Counted from the first letter of the stretch, positions 22,323-34,033 are shown. The stretch is DNA of 64,000 nt from Eustoma russellianum (GCA_036186865.1 AP025054.1:23142925-23206924); one strand, 5' to 3'. Notes: generated by a model from the sequence alone, not told the origin. Numbers and translations are program-made.

Positions 22323-22527
22323 AAGGGGGAGAGAGAAGCATGATTTAAGGGGGAGAGAGATTTAAGGGGGAGAGAGATCACTGATTGATCCTAATTGCAT
22401 GAATCAAGGGGGGGGGGCGAATTTGAAATTCGAAATTCAAATTTCAAATCTGTGCATAATTCAAGGGGGAGAGATAACACTTAAATCATGTACACTAGTT
22501 ATTTTGAAAATCATCAAAAGGGGGAGA
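22323..22527 (+). other. Polypurine tract and upstream PPT-like repeats
   Basis: AAAAGGGGGAGA (22516-22527), one base before the 3' LTR, is the expected plus-strand primer. Four more AAGGGGGAGAGA-like copies (about 22323, 22347, 22364 and 22463) and a G-run variant (about 22406) lie upstream in the 268 bp between pol and the LTR. Repeated tracts may serve as alternative primers; that is inference. Confidence 0.85.
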
Positions 22528-22528
22528 T

Positions 22529-25500
22529 TGTAGAAATAAGAGGGTTTGAGTGATTTCAAAATAAGAAATTTGAATATATATATATCTATATAAACGTTGA
22601 GTATATATATACACAAGTGTACATGTATGCATGATAACTAGCCTTATTTAGCTTATATATTATGTTGCCGTACTAACGAGCCATGAAGCATTAAAGCTTA
22701 CATCATATGGCGAACATTTGTTGAGTTTATACTATTTTCAGGTGCCACAATTAATGAACTAAAGTAGTTCATTAAGTGAAGTACTTAGTTTAATAAACTA
22801 AGTAGTTCATTAAAGGAAGATGCATTTGTAAAAGGCACAAAGGCAACATGACTATGGAAGGAAAGTCTTCTTCTCCTCCCCACATTCATTCCACACGCCT
22901 TTTACACATATATATACTATATTTTCAGATTTTTTTATAAAAGGCACATACACATGTATTCCAACGTACTACCGACACGTTATATATCTTATGTACGTAC
23001 GTTAACGTCACACCACCATACTTAACTCATATTTATGAGTATATTCACGTCTTATATCATATGATATAAGATATGGTGATGACAAATTAAATACGACACG
23101 ATAAAAGGTTTTAAACCGAAATTTGTCGTATCGGGCGAATACCGAAACTTCGCCAACGTGTCACGTACTTGCCATAATTAAATGGCCAGCCCATATACAT
23201 CAAAAATTGATGTAAAATTCGTGCACATCACTGAAAAATCAGGCAAAAATACTTTCCATGTTGGCACACACAAATCACCCCACATTTAGGCCAAAATGTG
23301 AAGATTCCAATTTTATTTTTGTCACATGTTTATGGTACCATTTTAAATCAGCCAAGAGCTGAAATTTAAAATATATATTATATATATTATGTATAACATA
23401 ATATATATATCATGTGCAAAAGTTGGAATTTAAATTAGAGAAAAATCGGGTAATCGATAAATATCGAAAATTCGGTTTTCTACGCACTTAACATGGAACG
23501 TTTTTCTTGACCATGATGTGACACGTATCTAGACACTTTTTACATATAATATACATCTTAAAGTGTTCTAGAAAATTAAATTAAGGGCTGATTGAAATAT
23601 TACATGTGTGTATTAATAAATGTGCACTATTTTACAAAGTTAGCAAAAATAAATTTCAGCACATGTATATACACATTTAAACGTCATTACAGCTGAGATG
23701 GAGCACATGTGGAGCCTTGTTGGCATGTTGATTGGTCAAGGATCAATCATACAATGTTGATGAATCAAAGAGAGAAGCTACAAAAGGTAAGTTTTCAACA
23801 TATACCTCTCTTATGTCACATGCTGAAAATTTCAGCATGTTACACATACCATGGCCGAATTCTTCATGGTTAAGCAAGATATTTTGTCAATTTTTCATTA
23901 AAGGATTAATTAAAGGAGTTATGGAAATGATTTGAATGTTATGTAAGGTAATTAAGTGTGATATTTTTCATATCACACATGCTGAAATTTTTCAGCATGT
24001 GTGAGGGGATGTGCTGGCCGAATGCTGTTCCTTATTGTGACCAAGTTCACTCTTCATTTGGTAGCAAGACTTACCTTATATAGTTGATTTATTTTTATGA
24101 AAAAAATTCAAAGGAAAATGGAAGAAATCTGGATTTATCTCATGTTGTAAATGCTGAAAATTTCAGCATTGAAAATAAGGGTGTGGCCGATTTCTATGAG
24201 ATGGAAAGAAGATATTTGTGTGTCTTGCACTTTATGACAAAATTTGAGAATTATGGCATGATTTGATAATTGATTATTTGGCAAATATTTAGTGTTTATT
24301 TCAGATTTTCCATGTCATCAAATGATGACAACATTAAGCCAATCAAGAGGTGCCAAGTAAGCAATGACTAAATGATGGTCCAATGGAGTGATGCCAAGTA
24401 AGCAAAGCATTGTCACTATGATGTCTTACACTCTCTCAAGCAATTAAAAGGAAATTTTCAAGAGGGGGAGGTGCACATAGGGGGACGGCTGAACATGCTA
24501 TAAGGAGAAGAGAAGAACAAACAAAAACAACACCAAGATTTGCATTCTAAAGTGATCAAAGTGCCAAGCCTCTTTTCTCCTACATCTTCTTTCTTTCTTT
24601 TCTTGTAAAAAGCCTATTGTATTTTACTTCTTTCAATCTTGAATAGGCTTCATAGAAACCACCATTCATACATCTTTGTAAAAGATTGATCAAGGTGTGA
24701 TCAATCTTCATTCTAGCGAGGTGGTGGTGTTCGTGTGAATTGTACTCGTCATACAAGGTTTGTAAAGGGTTGGAGTTAGGTGTAACTCTATCAGCCCTGC
24801 GGTAAGGTGTACTGCGTGTGTGTGATTAGTGTGAACCAAGGAAGGTGTTCCTTGAAGACTGGAGTAGGTTGTTTATAACCGAACCAGTATAAAATTCTTG
24901 GTGCAATTTACTTTCAGCATTTACTTTTCAGTTTCTGCACTGTTTATCCATTTTGTTCACGTTCGGAAAAATAGTAAACAATTTCCGAAAATTATAAAAA
25001 TTTCCAGAAACATACATAAACGTTCTAGAGTTAATTTGGCACAAGTTTCAACCCTTTTGGACAAGTATAGGTCAGTCAAACATCAAAAGATCTGAGACTA
25101 GTGCAGTCTGATTTTCAGACTTGCAAAGGTTGAGACTTTGGTTGTGTTTGACCTACTTCCCAAAAGAATTTTCAAAAACTGTTTCAACCTATTTAAATAT
25201 AGTGTGTGAGGAGTTAATGGTCAAATTTTCAGATCATTTGGACATTCACACAAATAGGAATTAATTTTTCAAAACCATCTACCGTTTCTGGCAGATTTGC
25301 ACAATCTGTGTGGCAACGGTTTTTGAAGGGGTTAAAGGTTGAATTTTGATTTGAAATTTTTAGGGGACCCTCATAACATCTGAGGCTAAGTTCTCTCAAA
25401 ATTTTTCATAATTTTTGGAGACCTCTAACCTGGTTTTAAAAACGTTTTAAAACAGGTGCTGAAAACAGAATCTGTTTTCAGAACTTGAATTGTTCAAGTT

Positions 25501-25577
25501 TAAAGAAATTTTAAAAAGCACACTTTCCGCACCATCTATTCAACCCCCCCTTCTAGTGGTGCCTTGCAGATCCTACA
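22529..25577 (+). repeat. SIRE 3' LTR (3,049 bp)
   Basis: TGTAGAAATAAG to GATCCTACA. It keeps the 228-bp block (23564-23791) deleted from the 5' LTR, so it is the better reference for LTR length. The palindrome cluster is conserved (TGCTGAAA/TTTCAGCA units near 23818, 23976 and 24152). Short ORFs of 60-67 codons inside are duplicated in both LTRs but show no recognisable domain. Confidence 0.94.
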
Positions 25578-25582
25578 CTGAT
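25578..25582. repeat. Target-site duplication, right (CTGAT)
   Basis: CTGAT directly after the 3' LTR; pairs with 14306-14310. Removing the element rejoins AT-rich flanking DNA next to a LINE tail. Confidence 0.93.
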
Positions 25583-25623
25583 TATTTGAATTATGTATAT
25601 AAATCTACTGTTTTCTATATTTT

Positions 25624-25632
<9 letters not shown>

Positions 25633-25662
<30 letters not shown>
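25633..25662. repeat. TA microsatellite
   Basis: About 30 bp of TA repeat after GTATGTGTG, adjacent to the 3' end of the following minus-strand LINE. Confidence 0.9.
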
Positions 25663-25665
<3 letters not shown>

Positions 25666-25689
25666 GCAATAATATTTTTTATTAAAAAA

Positions 25690-25875
25690 TGCCTCGCTTA
25701 TGGCAGAGGAATACCATATTACAAGGAGTCATCATACGAAAATAGGTAATGCAAAGAGCTAATGGGTGCTAGTTTTCATTCGCATATGATATGCCGCATT
25801 AAAATCTTGCCAAGTAAAACCACCCTTGTGGATAAAACCCTGGCGAAGGAAAAAGCGTACATATTTATGCGTTTG
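25690..25875 (-). other. Conserved LINE 3'-terminal domain (copy D)
   Basis: Stem-loop at 25806-25849 on the minus strand, with arms GCCAGG and CTTGGC (one G-U pair) and inner CCAC/GTGG around AAGG. GGTATTCCTCTGCCATAAG follows near 25705. The GTTGCC-type hairpin found in other LINE 3' UTRs was not found in this copy. Confidence 0.7.
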
Positions 25876-26400
25876 GAATGTTTAGCCAATATAACACAAT
25901 GAAGAAAGAAACTCTACTGATAAGGTGGAGTCGTGTAGGCAGTCATCGCAGCCGAACATCCGGAGAGAAATTCCAGAACAACGTTGTGTTGGTGAATCAA
26001 ATGCGCCTCGTAGTCAAAGCAATAAAGGATAGACGTAAGCAGCATGTTGTCAACAAATGTAACAATATGTCGTAATAGATAGCACATACCCATATCGCCT
26101 TGATTCAGTGTGAACCAAGGCATTCCATCCATATGTTGCCTTTCTCCTCTATGAAGTAGCCAGTGATCCGCAAGCGTGTGTCTCCGTCCCGTGTGAAGTA
26201 TGCAACTCAGCAATTTCATAGCAGCCATATAGAATAAAAAGTTGTACCATGGAAAGTAATGTAAGCAAGCGCATAAGAGCATAATAGATAGAGTAAAGAT
26301 GACAAGACAAGGAAGTAGAAAATCGCACCATTGTTGCCAGTGTTGTATGAAAACACATGCAACCATTTGCTTATTTCACCAACACATAGTGAGACTATGT

Positions 26401-29400
26401 TCAATGTAGGAAGGTAGGCAGCTGCACATCCATGAGAATTGCACTCTTGACCTCACAAGGAAGGCTTTGGAGTGTGTGAAATTTTTGATTGCCTACAGCG
26501 CGATACCTATGTCGGGCAAACATATGCGATGTTGTGTTCGCTTCTCTCGGACAATACTGAATTGTCGCTTGATTTATATTGAGGAACATAATTGCCCTAG
26601 CAAAATCCGCAGCTAAGAGACCAGTGTGTGCCTCCGACTGCATGGTAACAATTGATTTACAATCTGTTTCAACAATAATACTTTCATGTTCTTGCGCATA
26701 ATGCAGCAGTGCAAAGGTCAACGTTAATAGCTCTTCTCGCAACGGACTAACTGGAGGCAACGCAAAGCAAACCGCCGAAACAAATTGACCCTGATCATTC
26801 CGCAAGATAGCACCTCCCGCAGCCTGGCACTGGCCTACTGTCGCATCAACATTGAGTTTCATCTTCCCCGATGGAGGCAACTCCCATCGTATAATTCGGA
26901 ATCGTTTTGTCCTTTAGGGAGGGGAATAGGCCAAATGAACTAAATGTGGAATGGTTGTTACAAACTTCTTACAATTCATCGCTAGACACCATGTGTACAG
27001 TGAGGTTCGGATCTTATTCAACACTCGGGTATTGTTAAAAGTTTCTTCACCAAATTGGATTGTTGTGTACTTTTTCCAAATTGTCCATGTGACAATAGAT
27101 GGGACGACAACTCTCAGCTGGCCTGTCATTGTTGTGGTGTTGGATTGGTGCCACCAGTGGGATAAATGGGCTTTGATAGTGTGGCTATTAGGCAGCGGTC
27201 CCGAGAAAATGATGGAGATTTCTGTCCATAATGGCCTAATGCAGAGGCAGTGAAGAAAAAGATGATCTTGCATGTCTGAACTTTGGCGGCAAAATACGCA
27301 CTGCAAGGGAAATATCATTTGCTAACATCGTAAATTATCAACTAATGACAGGGAATGAGTTTAGAGTCTCCATCGAAATAGGCGCATATCTGGCTGAGAA
27401 ATTGACCACCAAATATAGCGAGATTTTGAAAAATAATCTTCCGTGGACGAAATAGTGGCATAAGCTGATTTTAATGTGAATTGACCATTAGCATCTGGTA
27501 GCCAATATATGGTATCCGATGCATGCTCTACCTTCGACTCCATAAAGTTGTGGATGCTACACAGATGCTTCCGTACTGGAGAGTCATAGATATGCGAATA
27601 AATAGCTGGTCGAGTACCATATTTATGTTTACAAAAATCTTCCCAAAGCGTAGAAGAGTGAAAAAATTTCCACCAGAGTTGGCAATCATATGCATTCTGT
27701 AAGTGCAGCAGACTACGGATACCTAAGCCTCCAGCCTCAATAGGCAGGCACGAGGATGGCCATGATCTTCAATGGTATTTCCCTTCCCAAAGAAATGACG
27801 CCAGTTTTCTTGCAGAACATCTATTACGCTTTTTGGCAAGCGAGAACTCGCAATGATATGTAGAGGCATATAACTTAGCACATGCTTTAATAAGACGAGC
27901 CGGCCAGCCATTGATAACAATTTTGTTGACCATAATGACAGCTTAGAATTGAAGTGAGAGATAAGAGATGTACAGTACCTAGAGCGGTTGATGCTTTTAT
28001 AAAGAAAAGAACCAAGATATTTAATGGGCAGAGAAGATAATCGCATACCCAATACTGAAGTTGCGCCACTCGATACACCTTGGCCTATCACCACCTGACT
28101 CTTTTGATAATTGACAAGTTGTCCTGAAGCCTGCTAGTATACCGTTAAGAAAGTGCGAAACTTCAACAGGTTGCGTGATGGGCCATTTAAAAAGATCAAT
28201 AAGTCATCCACAAAGGCCAAATGTGAAACACAAGGAACGCGACCTGCAGCAAAACATTTTATTGAACCCGACTGTGCTAATGCCTTCAACCCGCGAGAGA
28301 AACCTTCAGAGGATAAAATAAACAATAATGGCGACAATGGGTCACCCTGCTTCACGCTGCGACCTACAGAGAAGGGCTCCGTTTGTTTACTGTTGATGAG
28401 GATTGAGCAAAGAGTAGCCCGCAAATTGTTCGTCATGAATCTAATCAGTCTGGTATCAAATCCAAAGTGTTGTGGTAGTAGTTCAAGATACCGCCAACTG
28501 ACTCTATCAAAAGCTTTGGTCATATCTAGCTTGACCATCACATGGCCGCCTCTGGTGCGCTTATCCAATAGATGTACCATTTCCTGCGCTAGAGAATTTG
28601 CTCCGTGATGCCTTGTCCCTTCATAAAACCAGCTTGCTCTCGCAAAATTAGTCGAGGCAATAATCTACCCAACTGAGTAGCCATGAAGCGTGTAATGACT
28701 TTAGAGATAAAATTTGTCAAACAGATGGGCCTGAAGTCTCCAAATGTCTGTGGATTGGGAACTTTAGGAATCAAAATTATGGTGGCTGCAGCAACCGTTT
28801 GTGGTATCCTCACACATAAATAAAATTCTTGTAATGCTTTAAGAACATCTAGATGTATAACTGACCAGAAATGTCTATAAAATGATCCCGGCTAACCATC
28901 TGGACCAGCTACGCTGGATGGGCTCGATCCTAAATCGCCTGCTTAGTCTCATCCAACGTTGTCATTGCTAGCATCATATTATTATCCTCTGAAGTAAGAA
29001 GGGTCCAGTCCTGGCTCTTCTCCGAAAAGAGACAAAAATAAAGAGACGCTTCTGCCGATATATCATCATCGAGCAAGCATTCAGTGCCATCTTGGCGTAG
29101 GATTCGACGGATAATTTGGCGCCTTCTTTTGTCTTAAACTGTGTGATGATAATAGGATGCATTAGCATCACCATCCTTAAGCCATTTCACATTTGCCTTT
29201 TGCTTCCAATATAGAAATGTCCGAGATTGCGCTAATTTTAATTTAGCCAGGCTATGATGATATTGTTCTTTACACATCGGTGAAGGATCATTATCAAACT
29301 CTTTTTCATGAATAGATACATCCTCCTCAGCCTGGGCCACCGCATCAAAAATATTACTGAACACCTCCTTATTCCATTGTTTTAACTGTTGACGCAAACG

Positions 29401-30221
29401 ACGTAGCTTATCCGAGAGACTCCACATACCGCCCACCGTTGAGAAAGACTGCCAATGGTGTTGGACAAATGCATCAAAGTCCAGATGCGTGGCCCAGACA
29501 TCAAGATATCTGAAAGAGGCCGGACCCCTAGGTCCGTCAATCTCACAAGTCAATTAAAGCGGTGCATGATCAGATGTAGCACGAGCAAGATGCTGCAATC
29601 GCATAATCGGGAACAAATCCAAAAATGATAAAGAGCACAAAACGGTCCAACCACCGTTGAACACGACCCAAGCCGTGGCTGTCAGACCATGTATATATAG
29701 ATCCCTGATATAATACCTCCTGTAACTCACAGTTTGTGATGCAATCATTAAAATCCTGTAATGAGAGCAAGGTTGGTGTCGACCTGCCATGGTGCTCGTC
29801 CAAGGAATGAAATGTGTTAAAGTTACCTCCCACCAGGCAGGGTAGAGATAATGTAGAGTGAAACAATTGCAAATCTACCCAAAGTGGGCGTCTCGCTGCA
29901 ACAGAATGCAGCCTATATATCGCCGTCAACCAAAATAAATCCCCCGTTGCTAACCACTTTATTTGAAGAGAGTGATTTTGAGACCCCCCCTGTTCTCCTT
30001 CCAGAGAAAATAAAGTATCCTTCCAAAAAAACCCAAATATGATTATCACAGGTGGCTAAAGCTTTTGAGAAGCCAAATTGTAATTTGAAATATGTTAATA
30101 AAGAAACCCTGGGCTTTGGCTCTATAACGATTAGTATGTGTAAATGATAACGCCTGTTCAACGAATGAATACGCTGCATTGAGGTATGTATACCCCGCAC
30201 ATTCCATATCAATATCTTCAT
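26401..30221 (-). pseudogene. LINE ORF2 (copy D), multiply broken
   Basis: The endonuclease runs from MKILIWNVRGIHTS (30221) with GGNFNTF (Asp replaced by Asn in the usual GDFN motif) near 29830 and ATSDHAPL near 29575. RT blocks include LIPKVPNPQTFGDFRPICLTNF (about 28775-28710), AFDRVSW (about 28510) and FVDD where FADD is expected (about 28205). The zinc-binding domain has FTLKSAYA (about 27480) and CVFC (about 27300). RNase H spans about 26870-26500, with LNVDATV, EELLTL, ETDCKS and REANTTSHMFARH. Stops and frameshifts separate at least nine pieces. The Asp-to-Asn change in the endonuclease motif would by itself be expected to impair cleavage. Confidence 0.9.
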
Positions 30222-30242
30222 TAAGATAGATTGTCAAAAGAG

Positions 30243-31498
30243 CTAGAGGGTTGTATTGCACGCGACCTGGTGATACGCGAAGATGAAAGGATGGTATGTT
30301 GACGGCAGAATTCTTGGAGGGGCGCCCTCTTGAGCCGTGGATGCATCGCTACTTGACGCTATCAAACTACTTGTATCAATGAATGTCACCTGAAACAAAT
30401 TGTCCATTGCATCATAAAGACTCTTGTCGTTCTCATCAAGTTGGCTAACATTAAGCGAAAGAATAAATTCACTACCTGAGAGTGTAGCTACATCAGGTTG
30501 CATGGGAAGATCACCCACGATGCAATCATCCACTCCACGAAAACGCATTATATCTAGCGTATTAGTGACTGACCCCAATACTTAGAGATCAGGCGAGGAA
30601 GGCAATTCAAATGACTTAGGGGCAGGGCCAGCAGGAAGCAATGATGATGTAGGCAAAGGTACTAATGTAGGCTCAGTGGAGTCCTCTGGTATGGAGATCG
30701 GAGGAGGTTGGCTTTTCTTAGGAGTCCATCATTGCTTTTTGTCATCCTCAGAACGACACGAATGGTCCGATGGCGGAGGCAAGTCAGATTTAGTTTTACC
30801 ACAATCGGTTAGCACATGACCTCGGTGGAAACAACCAGAACAATATGACAGGAGTCTCTCGTATTCAACCTGCTGCATGATGACCTTGTTGGGACCATGG
30901 ATATATACTCACTGCGACCGCTCTTTAGAGACATCCAATTCCACACATATGCGTGCGACTGACGGCCTAGCTGCTGTCGTCGTTGTCGTATCAAGTTTCA
31001 TTGGGGTTCCAATCATACGAGCGATCTGAAAAAAGGCGTCTTTTCTATGATAATGAATTGGAAGGTCCGGAAAAGACACCCAAACTGGAACAATGGGTAC
31101 TTCAATAGCCGGATCATAATCTAGTGTCCATTTCGTAACTCGCATATGCTTTCCCGAGATCATCCAGCTTTGTCGAGAGAATCAGCAAATAATCCTGCTC
31201 CTGATCAAAATGAAGAAGAACGTGTGTGCTATCAAGAAGGCCTACCTTTACCGATCCTGTAAATCCAATGCGATCAACCGCTGAGCGAATTGTTGCGAGG
31301 GGGCTGGCCATACCAAAAATTGCCCACAAACGTATAACGGAACGGTGCAGCCAATGATAGAATTTTTTCCTCCGTGAATGTGATCATTGGGCTGCCTTTG
31401 AACCGGTGTATCTGTTTCGGCGCTATGGTTTCAGGTGCAGAATGGAACAACGGCGCGAATGTCTTTTGCGGCACCAAAACTGTGCGATCCGGGATCAC
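30243..31498 (-). pseudogene. LINE ORF1 (copy D), frameshifted
   Basis: It begins near 31498 with a frame reading HRFKGSPMITFTEEKI and FRYTFVGNFWYGQP. It shifts frame near 31320 (IRSAVDRIGFTGSVKVGLLDSTHVLLHF) and again near 31160 (MRVTKWTLDYDP, VPVWVSFPDLP, ARPSVARICVELDVS). A zinc knuckle YCSGCFHRGHVLTDC follows near 30845-30800, then a Pro/Ser/Asp-rich tail. This is the same DUF4283-like plus zinc knuckle layout as the other ORF1s. The present frame ends 22 bp before the ORF2 ATG; another frame ends with TAA overlapping that ATG (CTTAATGAAG). Confidence 0.82.
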
Positions 31499-31640
31499 CT
31501 GATTTTAGGGCGGCGATGATGCCGCCACGGCAATGTTTATACGAAGAAAGGATGAAAACGCAGAAAAAATGCAATGGGGAAGGTAACTGCCGCCGTCTCC
31601 AAGAGAGCGCTCAGCAGACGAAAAAGAGGCATTTTTACAT

Positions 31641-32040
31641 ATATATTCCTTTCTTTTTTTGTGTGTATAATATATATGAATATTGTGTTTTCTACGGCAT
31701 ATTATATAATAGTCATTGTTTTCATATTTGTTGTATGAACATTAATTTGCCTAAAGAACTATGTATATATATATATATGTATCAATATTAAAACTGTTTC
31801 AGAATTAAATATAATATATAAATATTTTCTGTTTCGATTCTTTTTTACTGTATTTATATATGTAGCCTATTTTAATTTCATAATTATGTATCAACATTTA
31901 GTTTACTGTCAAATGTTTACATTATATATATAGGTACTCATTTAATTCAAATTTGTACATTTCAGAAACTATTTTGGAAAAAAAATGTTTTCGTTAATTT
32001 TCGGCATATTACATGCATATATTAAAAAAATCTATTTCAG
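31641..32040. other. AT-rich sequence with no recognisable gene
   Basis: Rich in TATATA and T-runs. No domain, LTR end or tRNA-like sequence was recognised. It separates the 5' end of LINE copy D from the TRIM element. Confidence 0.6.
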
Positions 32041-32203
32041 TGTTGGGTGCAACAATTATCCAGTGGTGCATAGGCCGTGTGGGCTAAGTCACAGTCAAAT
32101 GTCGTGGGCGCTTGTGTGTGCTGAATGCACTATAAGGCTAGGGTATGCGCATCTCCTATCACCAATTGGTTTTGGGAGAGTTGGTAGCGTCTGAGGTCCC
32201 ACA
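32041..32203 (+). repeat. TRIM 5' LTR (163 bp)
   Basis: Starts TGTTGGGTGC and ends GGTCCCACA. It shares GTGTGGGCTAAGTCACAG and CGCATCTCCTATCACCAATT with the second LTR. Confidence 0.88.
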
Positions 32204-32205
32204 AG

Positions 32206-32218
32206 TGGTATCAGAGCC
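32206..32218 (+). other. TRIM primer-binding site
   Basis: TGGTATCAGAGCC, 2 bp after the 5' LTR. It is followed by GGGTTCGATTC (32227-32237), which resembles a tRNA B box, a common feature of TRIM interiors; it is not part of a tRNA gene here. Confidence 0.88.
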
Positions 32219-32266
32219 AAGGTCACGGGTTCGATTCGTAGCGGGAGCAATTACTGAGGGAGAGAT

Positions 32267-32429
32267 TGTTTGGTACAACAATTGTCCCATGGCGTGTAAG
32301 CAGTGTGGGCTAAGTCACAGCCAAATGCTGTGAGCAATTGTGTGTGCTAAATGCACTATAAAGAGAGGGTATGCGCATCTCCTATCACCAATTGGTTTTG
32401 GAAGACTTGGTAGCGCCTGAGATACTACA
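32267..32429 (+). repeat. TRIM 3' LTR (163 bp)
   Basis: Starts TGTTTGGTAC and ends GATACTACA; same length as the 5' copy. Confidence 0.88.
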
Positions 32430-33851
32430 TTCATTTTATTTGCTTTTTTGTATGATGCGGTTTTAGATAAATTTAGTATACATACATAGTGTTATTATTA
32501 AAGTTCTATGTAAATAAAAAAATCTTGCTTCAGTATGTATTTTATTATTGAATTGGTTTTAGTCAATTTTAGAACATGTGCGGTGTTAATATTGAAATAA
32601 AGCAGGTGAATCGATTTTGGAGTAAAAATAAAATATATATATATATATACACATATATATATATATTGAGAGCTAAGAATTTTCAGCCAAAGAGTATTTT
32701 TGTATATTTAGTTATATTTTGAATATAGTCATAAGACTATTAGTGTATGAAAAAAAATGATTTATGGATATGGGTGTGAATGGATGCATCGGCTTACGTA
32801 CATTTACGTATTTGCATTCATGGAACAAGCATTGCATTGCATTTGACACGTTGTGCCTAGTGTGAGCATGGATACTAATGGATATTAATGGATGGCAGGC
32901 TGCGTCTAATATGGGCGCAGGTGCTGAGGACGACAGGCTGTGTCTAACATAGGTGTTGGTGTCGAGGACGACAGATCTAGGCCAGGTCTAATATGGGCAC
33001 GGGTGTTGGAAGGTAGATTGGTTCTACCATCCGCACAGGTGCCAACAATGGCAGGCTGTGTCTAACATGGACGCATGTGTCGAGGTGACATGCTGTATCC
33101 CCATTAGGACCCGGGACATGCATAGCATATCATAGTTTTAAAACAGATGCATAACATTTGCATGACTTTAATTGCGTGTGCCATGATTTTAAGAGAAGGC
33201 ATGCATCATACGAATGTGGCATTGAGAATTGAGTTGAATGAATGTTTAATTTATATTCGTTGATGTGATTTTGTTTATTCGGCTTATATTGCTGTTTGAT
33301 TGTGGAAGTTGTTTATATTAACTTTATTTGCGAATGAGGACTGATATGTTTTATTTATTTATTTAATTTAATTATGTCTTACCTATCCTCTCGTATATGA
33401 TCCCATAGCAGGTACAGGTAGGTACTTACGTGCAACGCAAAGCGTTCATAAGTCGTTTCTATTTTTCTTTGCAGATGATCCAGGTTATGATATAACATTC
33501 ACAGAGGATGGTACCGAGTTGGCACAATTGGATCCATGGTGGTAGACGCATTGACATTTGGGATACATTCATCGAGTTTGTATAATTGGTTATTTCTGGA
33601 TTATAGCGTTTTGTAAATTGATTTAGACTTTTCAGTGACCTTGTTTGTGCCTGGTCAGCCTTGACATTACAATTTGATAATTATCTTGAGAGTTTTTTTT
33701 ATTGAAGTTTTAATTTTTATGATGTTTTCGCAAATAAATTACACATGTCATGCTGATGTATAAGGAATTTATATTGACGCCTCGTACTTCTCGTAGTAGA
33801 CTACGTCGGGTGCACTGTTTCCGAAGCTAGGGTTCGGGATGGGACACTACA
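32430..33851 (+). repeat. Ty3/gypsy-like LTR, 3' part (+)
   Basis: It ends GGGACACTACA at 33851 and is followed 2 bp later by TGGTATCAGAGC, which identifies it as a 5' LTR. The final 75 bp (CTTCTCGTAGTAGACTACGTC, TTTCCGAAGC) is the reverse complement of sequences at 34109-34185 and 56481-56560, linking three LTR pieces into one family. It holds a degenerate minisatellite (32893-33115). The 5' boundary was not found. A chromovirus such as Tekay is a reasonable guess from LTR style only. Confidence 0.6.
32893..33115 (+). repeat. Degenerate ~39-bp minisatellite in the gypsy-like LTR
   Basis: About five copies of a unit resembling GGCAGGCTGTGTCTAACATG followed by GGCGCAGGTGTCGAGGAC. Spacing is near 38-41 bp and copies are diverged. 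Confidence 0.75.
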
Positions 33852-34033
33852 GGTGGTATCAGAGCTAAGGCTCCAGATCTACCTCGGAAACTTAGTCTTT
33901 AGCACTGGATTTTTGATTTAAGCAGTGATATTGAAATTAAGTGATGATCTTAGGTATAAGTGATGAACGTAGAGTTAAGCAGTGACCGTAGAAATAAGTG
34001 AACAATCTTAGAAGTAAGAACCAATCGGGTAAG
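33852..34033 (+). other. Gypsy-like primer site and leader repeats
   Basis: TGGTATCAGAGC at 33854-33865 is the primer site. From about 33918 to 34015 a 20-25 bp unit recurs about five times (AAGTGATGATCTTAGGTAT, AAGTGATGAACGTAGAGTT, AGCAGTGACCGTAGAAAT, AAGTGAACAATCTTAGAAGT). The reverse complement of the same repeat type fills 55600-55960 beside the other gypsy-like LTR. No gag frame follows here. Confidence 0.65.

Larger units (their letters stand above)
14311..25577 (+). mobile_element. Complete SIRE-type Ty1/copia LTR retrotransposon, 11.3 kb
   Basis: A full element with two LTRs (14311-17133 and 22529-25577), both TGTAG...CTACA, a tRNA-Met primer site, gag, a coiled-coil spacer, pol in PR-INT-RT-RH order, a polypurine tract and CTGAT target duplications. 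Integrase ahead of RT makes it copia. RT-flanking motifs (FEMSMVGELNYFLGLQI) and the very long LTRs fit the SIRE (Maximus) lineage. By eye the LTRs differ at about two dozen sites over 2.8 kb (near 1%), so insertion was recent. The 5' LTR lacks a 228-bp block present in the 3' LTR. Pol carries one-base frameshifts. Confidence 0.95.
25665..31640 (-). mobile_element. L1-type LINE (copy D), full-length but decayed
   Basis: On the minus strand: a 5' leader with GCCGCC repeats (about 31640-31499), ORF1 (31498-30243), ORF2 (30221-26401), 3' UTR and the shared terminal domain (25875-25690), ending in AATAAAAAA. All coding parts are present in order, so the insertion was full length, but frames are broken many times. 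GTGTGTATA-like sequences flank both ends (about 25628 and 31660) and could be a degraded target duplication; this is weak because both sites are low complexity. Confidence 0.9.
32041..32429 (+). mobile_element. TRIM element (terminal-repeat retrotransposon in miniature), 389 bp
   Basis: Two direct repeats of exactly 163 bp (32041-32203 and 32267-32429), starting TGTT and ending ACA, enclose only 63 bp. The interior holds TGGTATCAGAGCC (32206-32218), the tRNA-Met primer site, and a purine-rich GAGGGAGAGAT just before the second repeat. That is the full set of cis signals of an LTR retrotransposon without coding capacity. The flanks TTCAG and TTCAT match at four of five bases, compatible with an aged target duplication. 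The LTRs are visibly diverged, so it is old. A partner element must have supplied the enzymes. Confidence 0.9.

Noticed and set aside
25628..31680. GTGTGTATA-like repeat as target duplication of LINE copy D
   Set aside because: Both sites are TA/GT low complexity and imperfect; not strong enough to call.
32206..32237. tRNA gene suggested by TGGTATCAGAGCC and GGGTTCGATTC
   Set aside because: No cloverleaf; the first is a retrotransposon primer site and the second only resembles a B box inside a TRIM.
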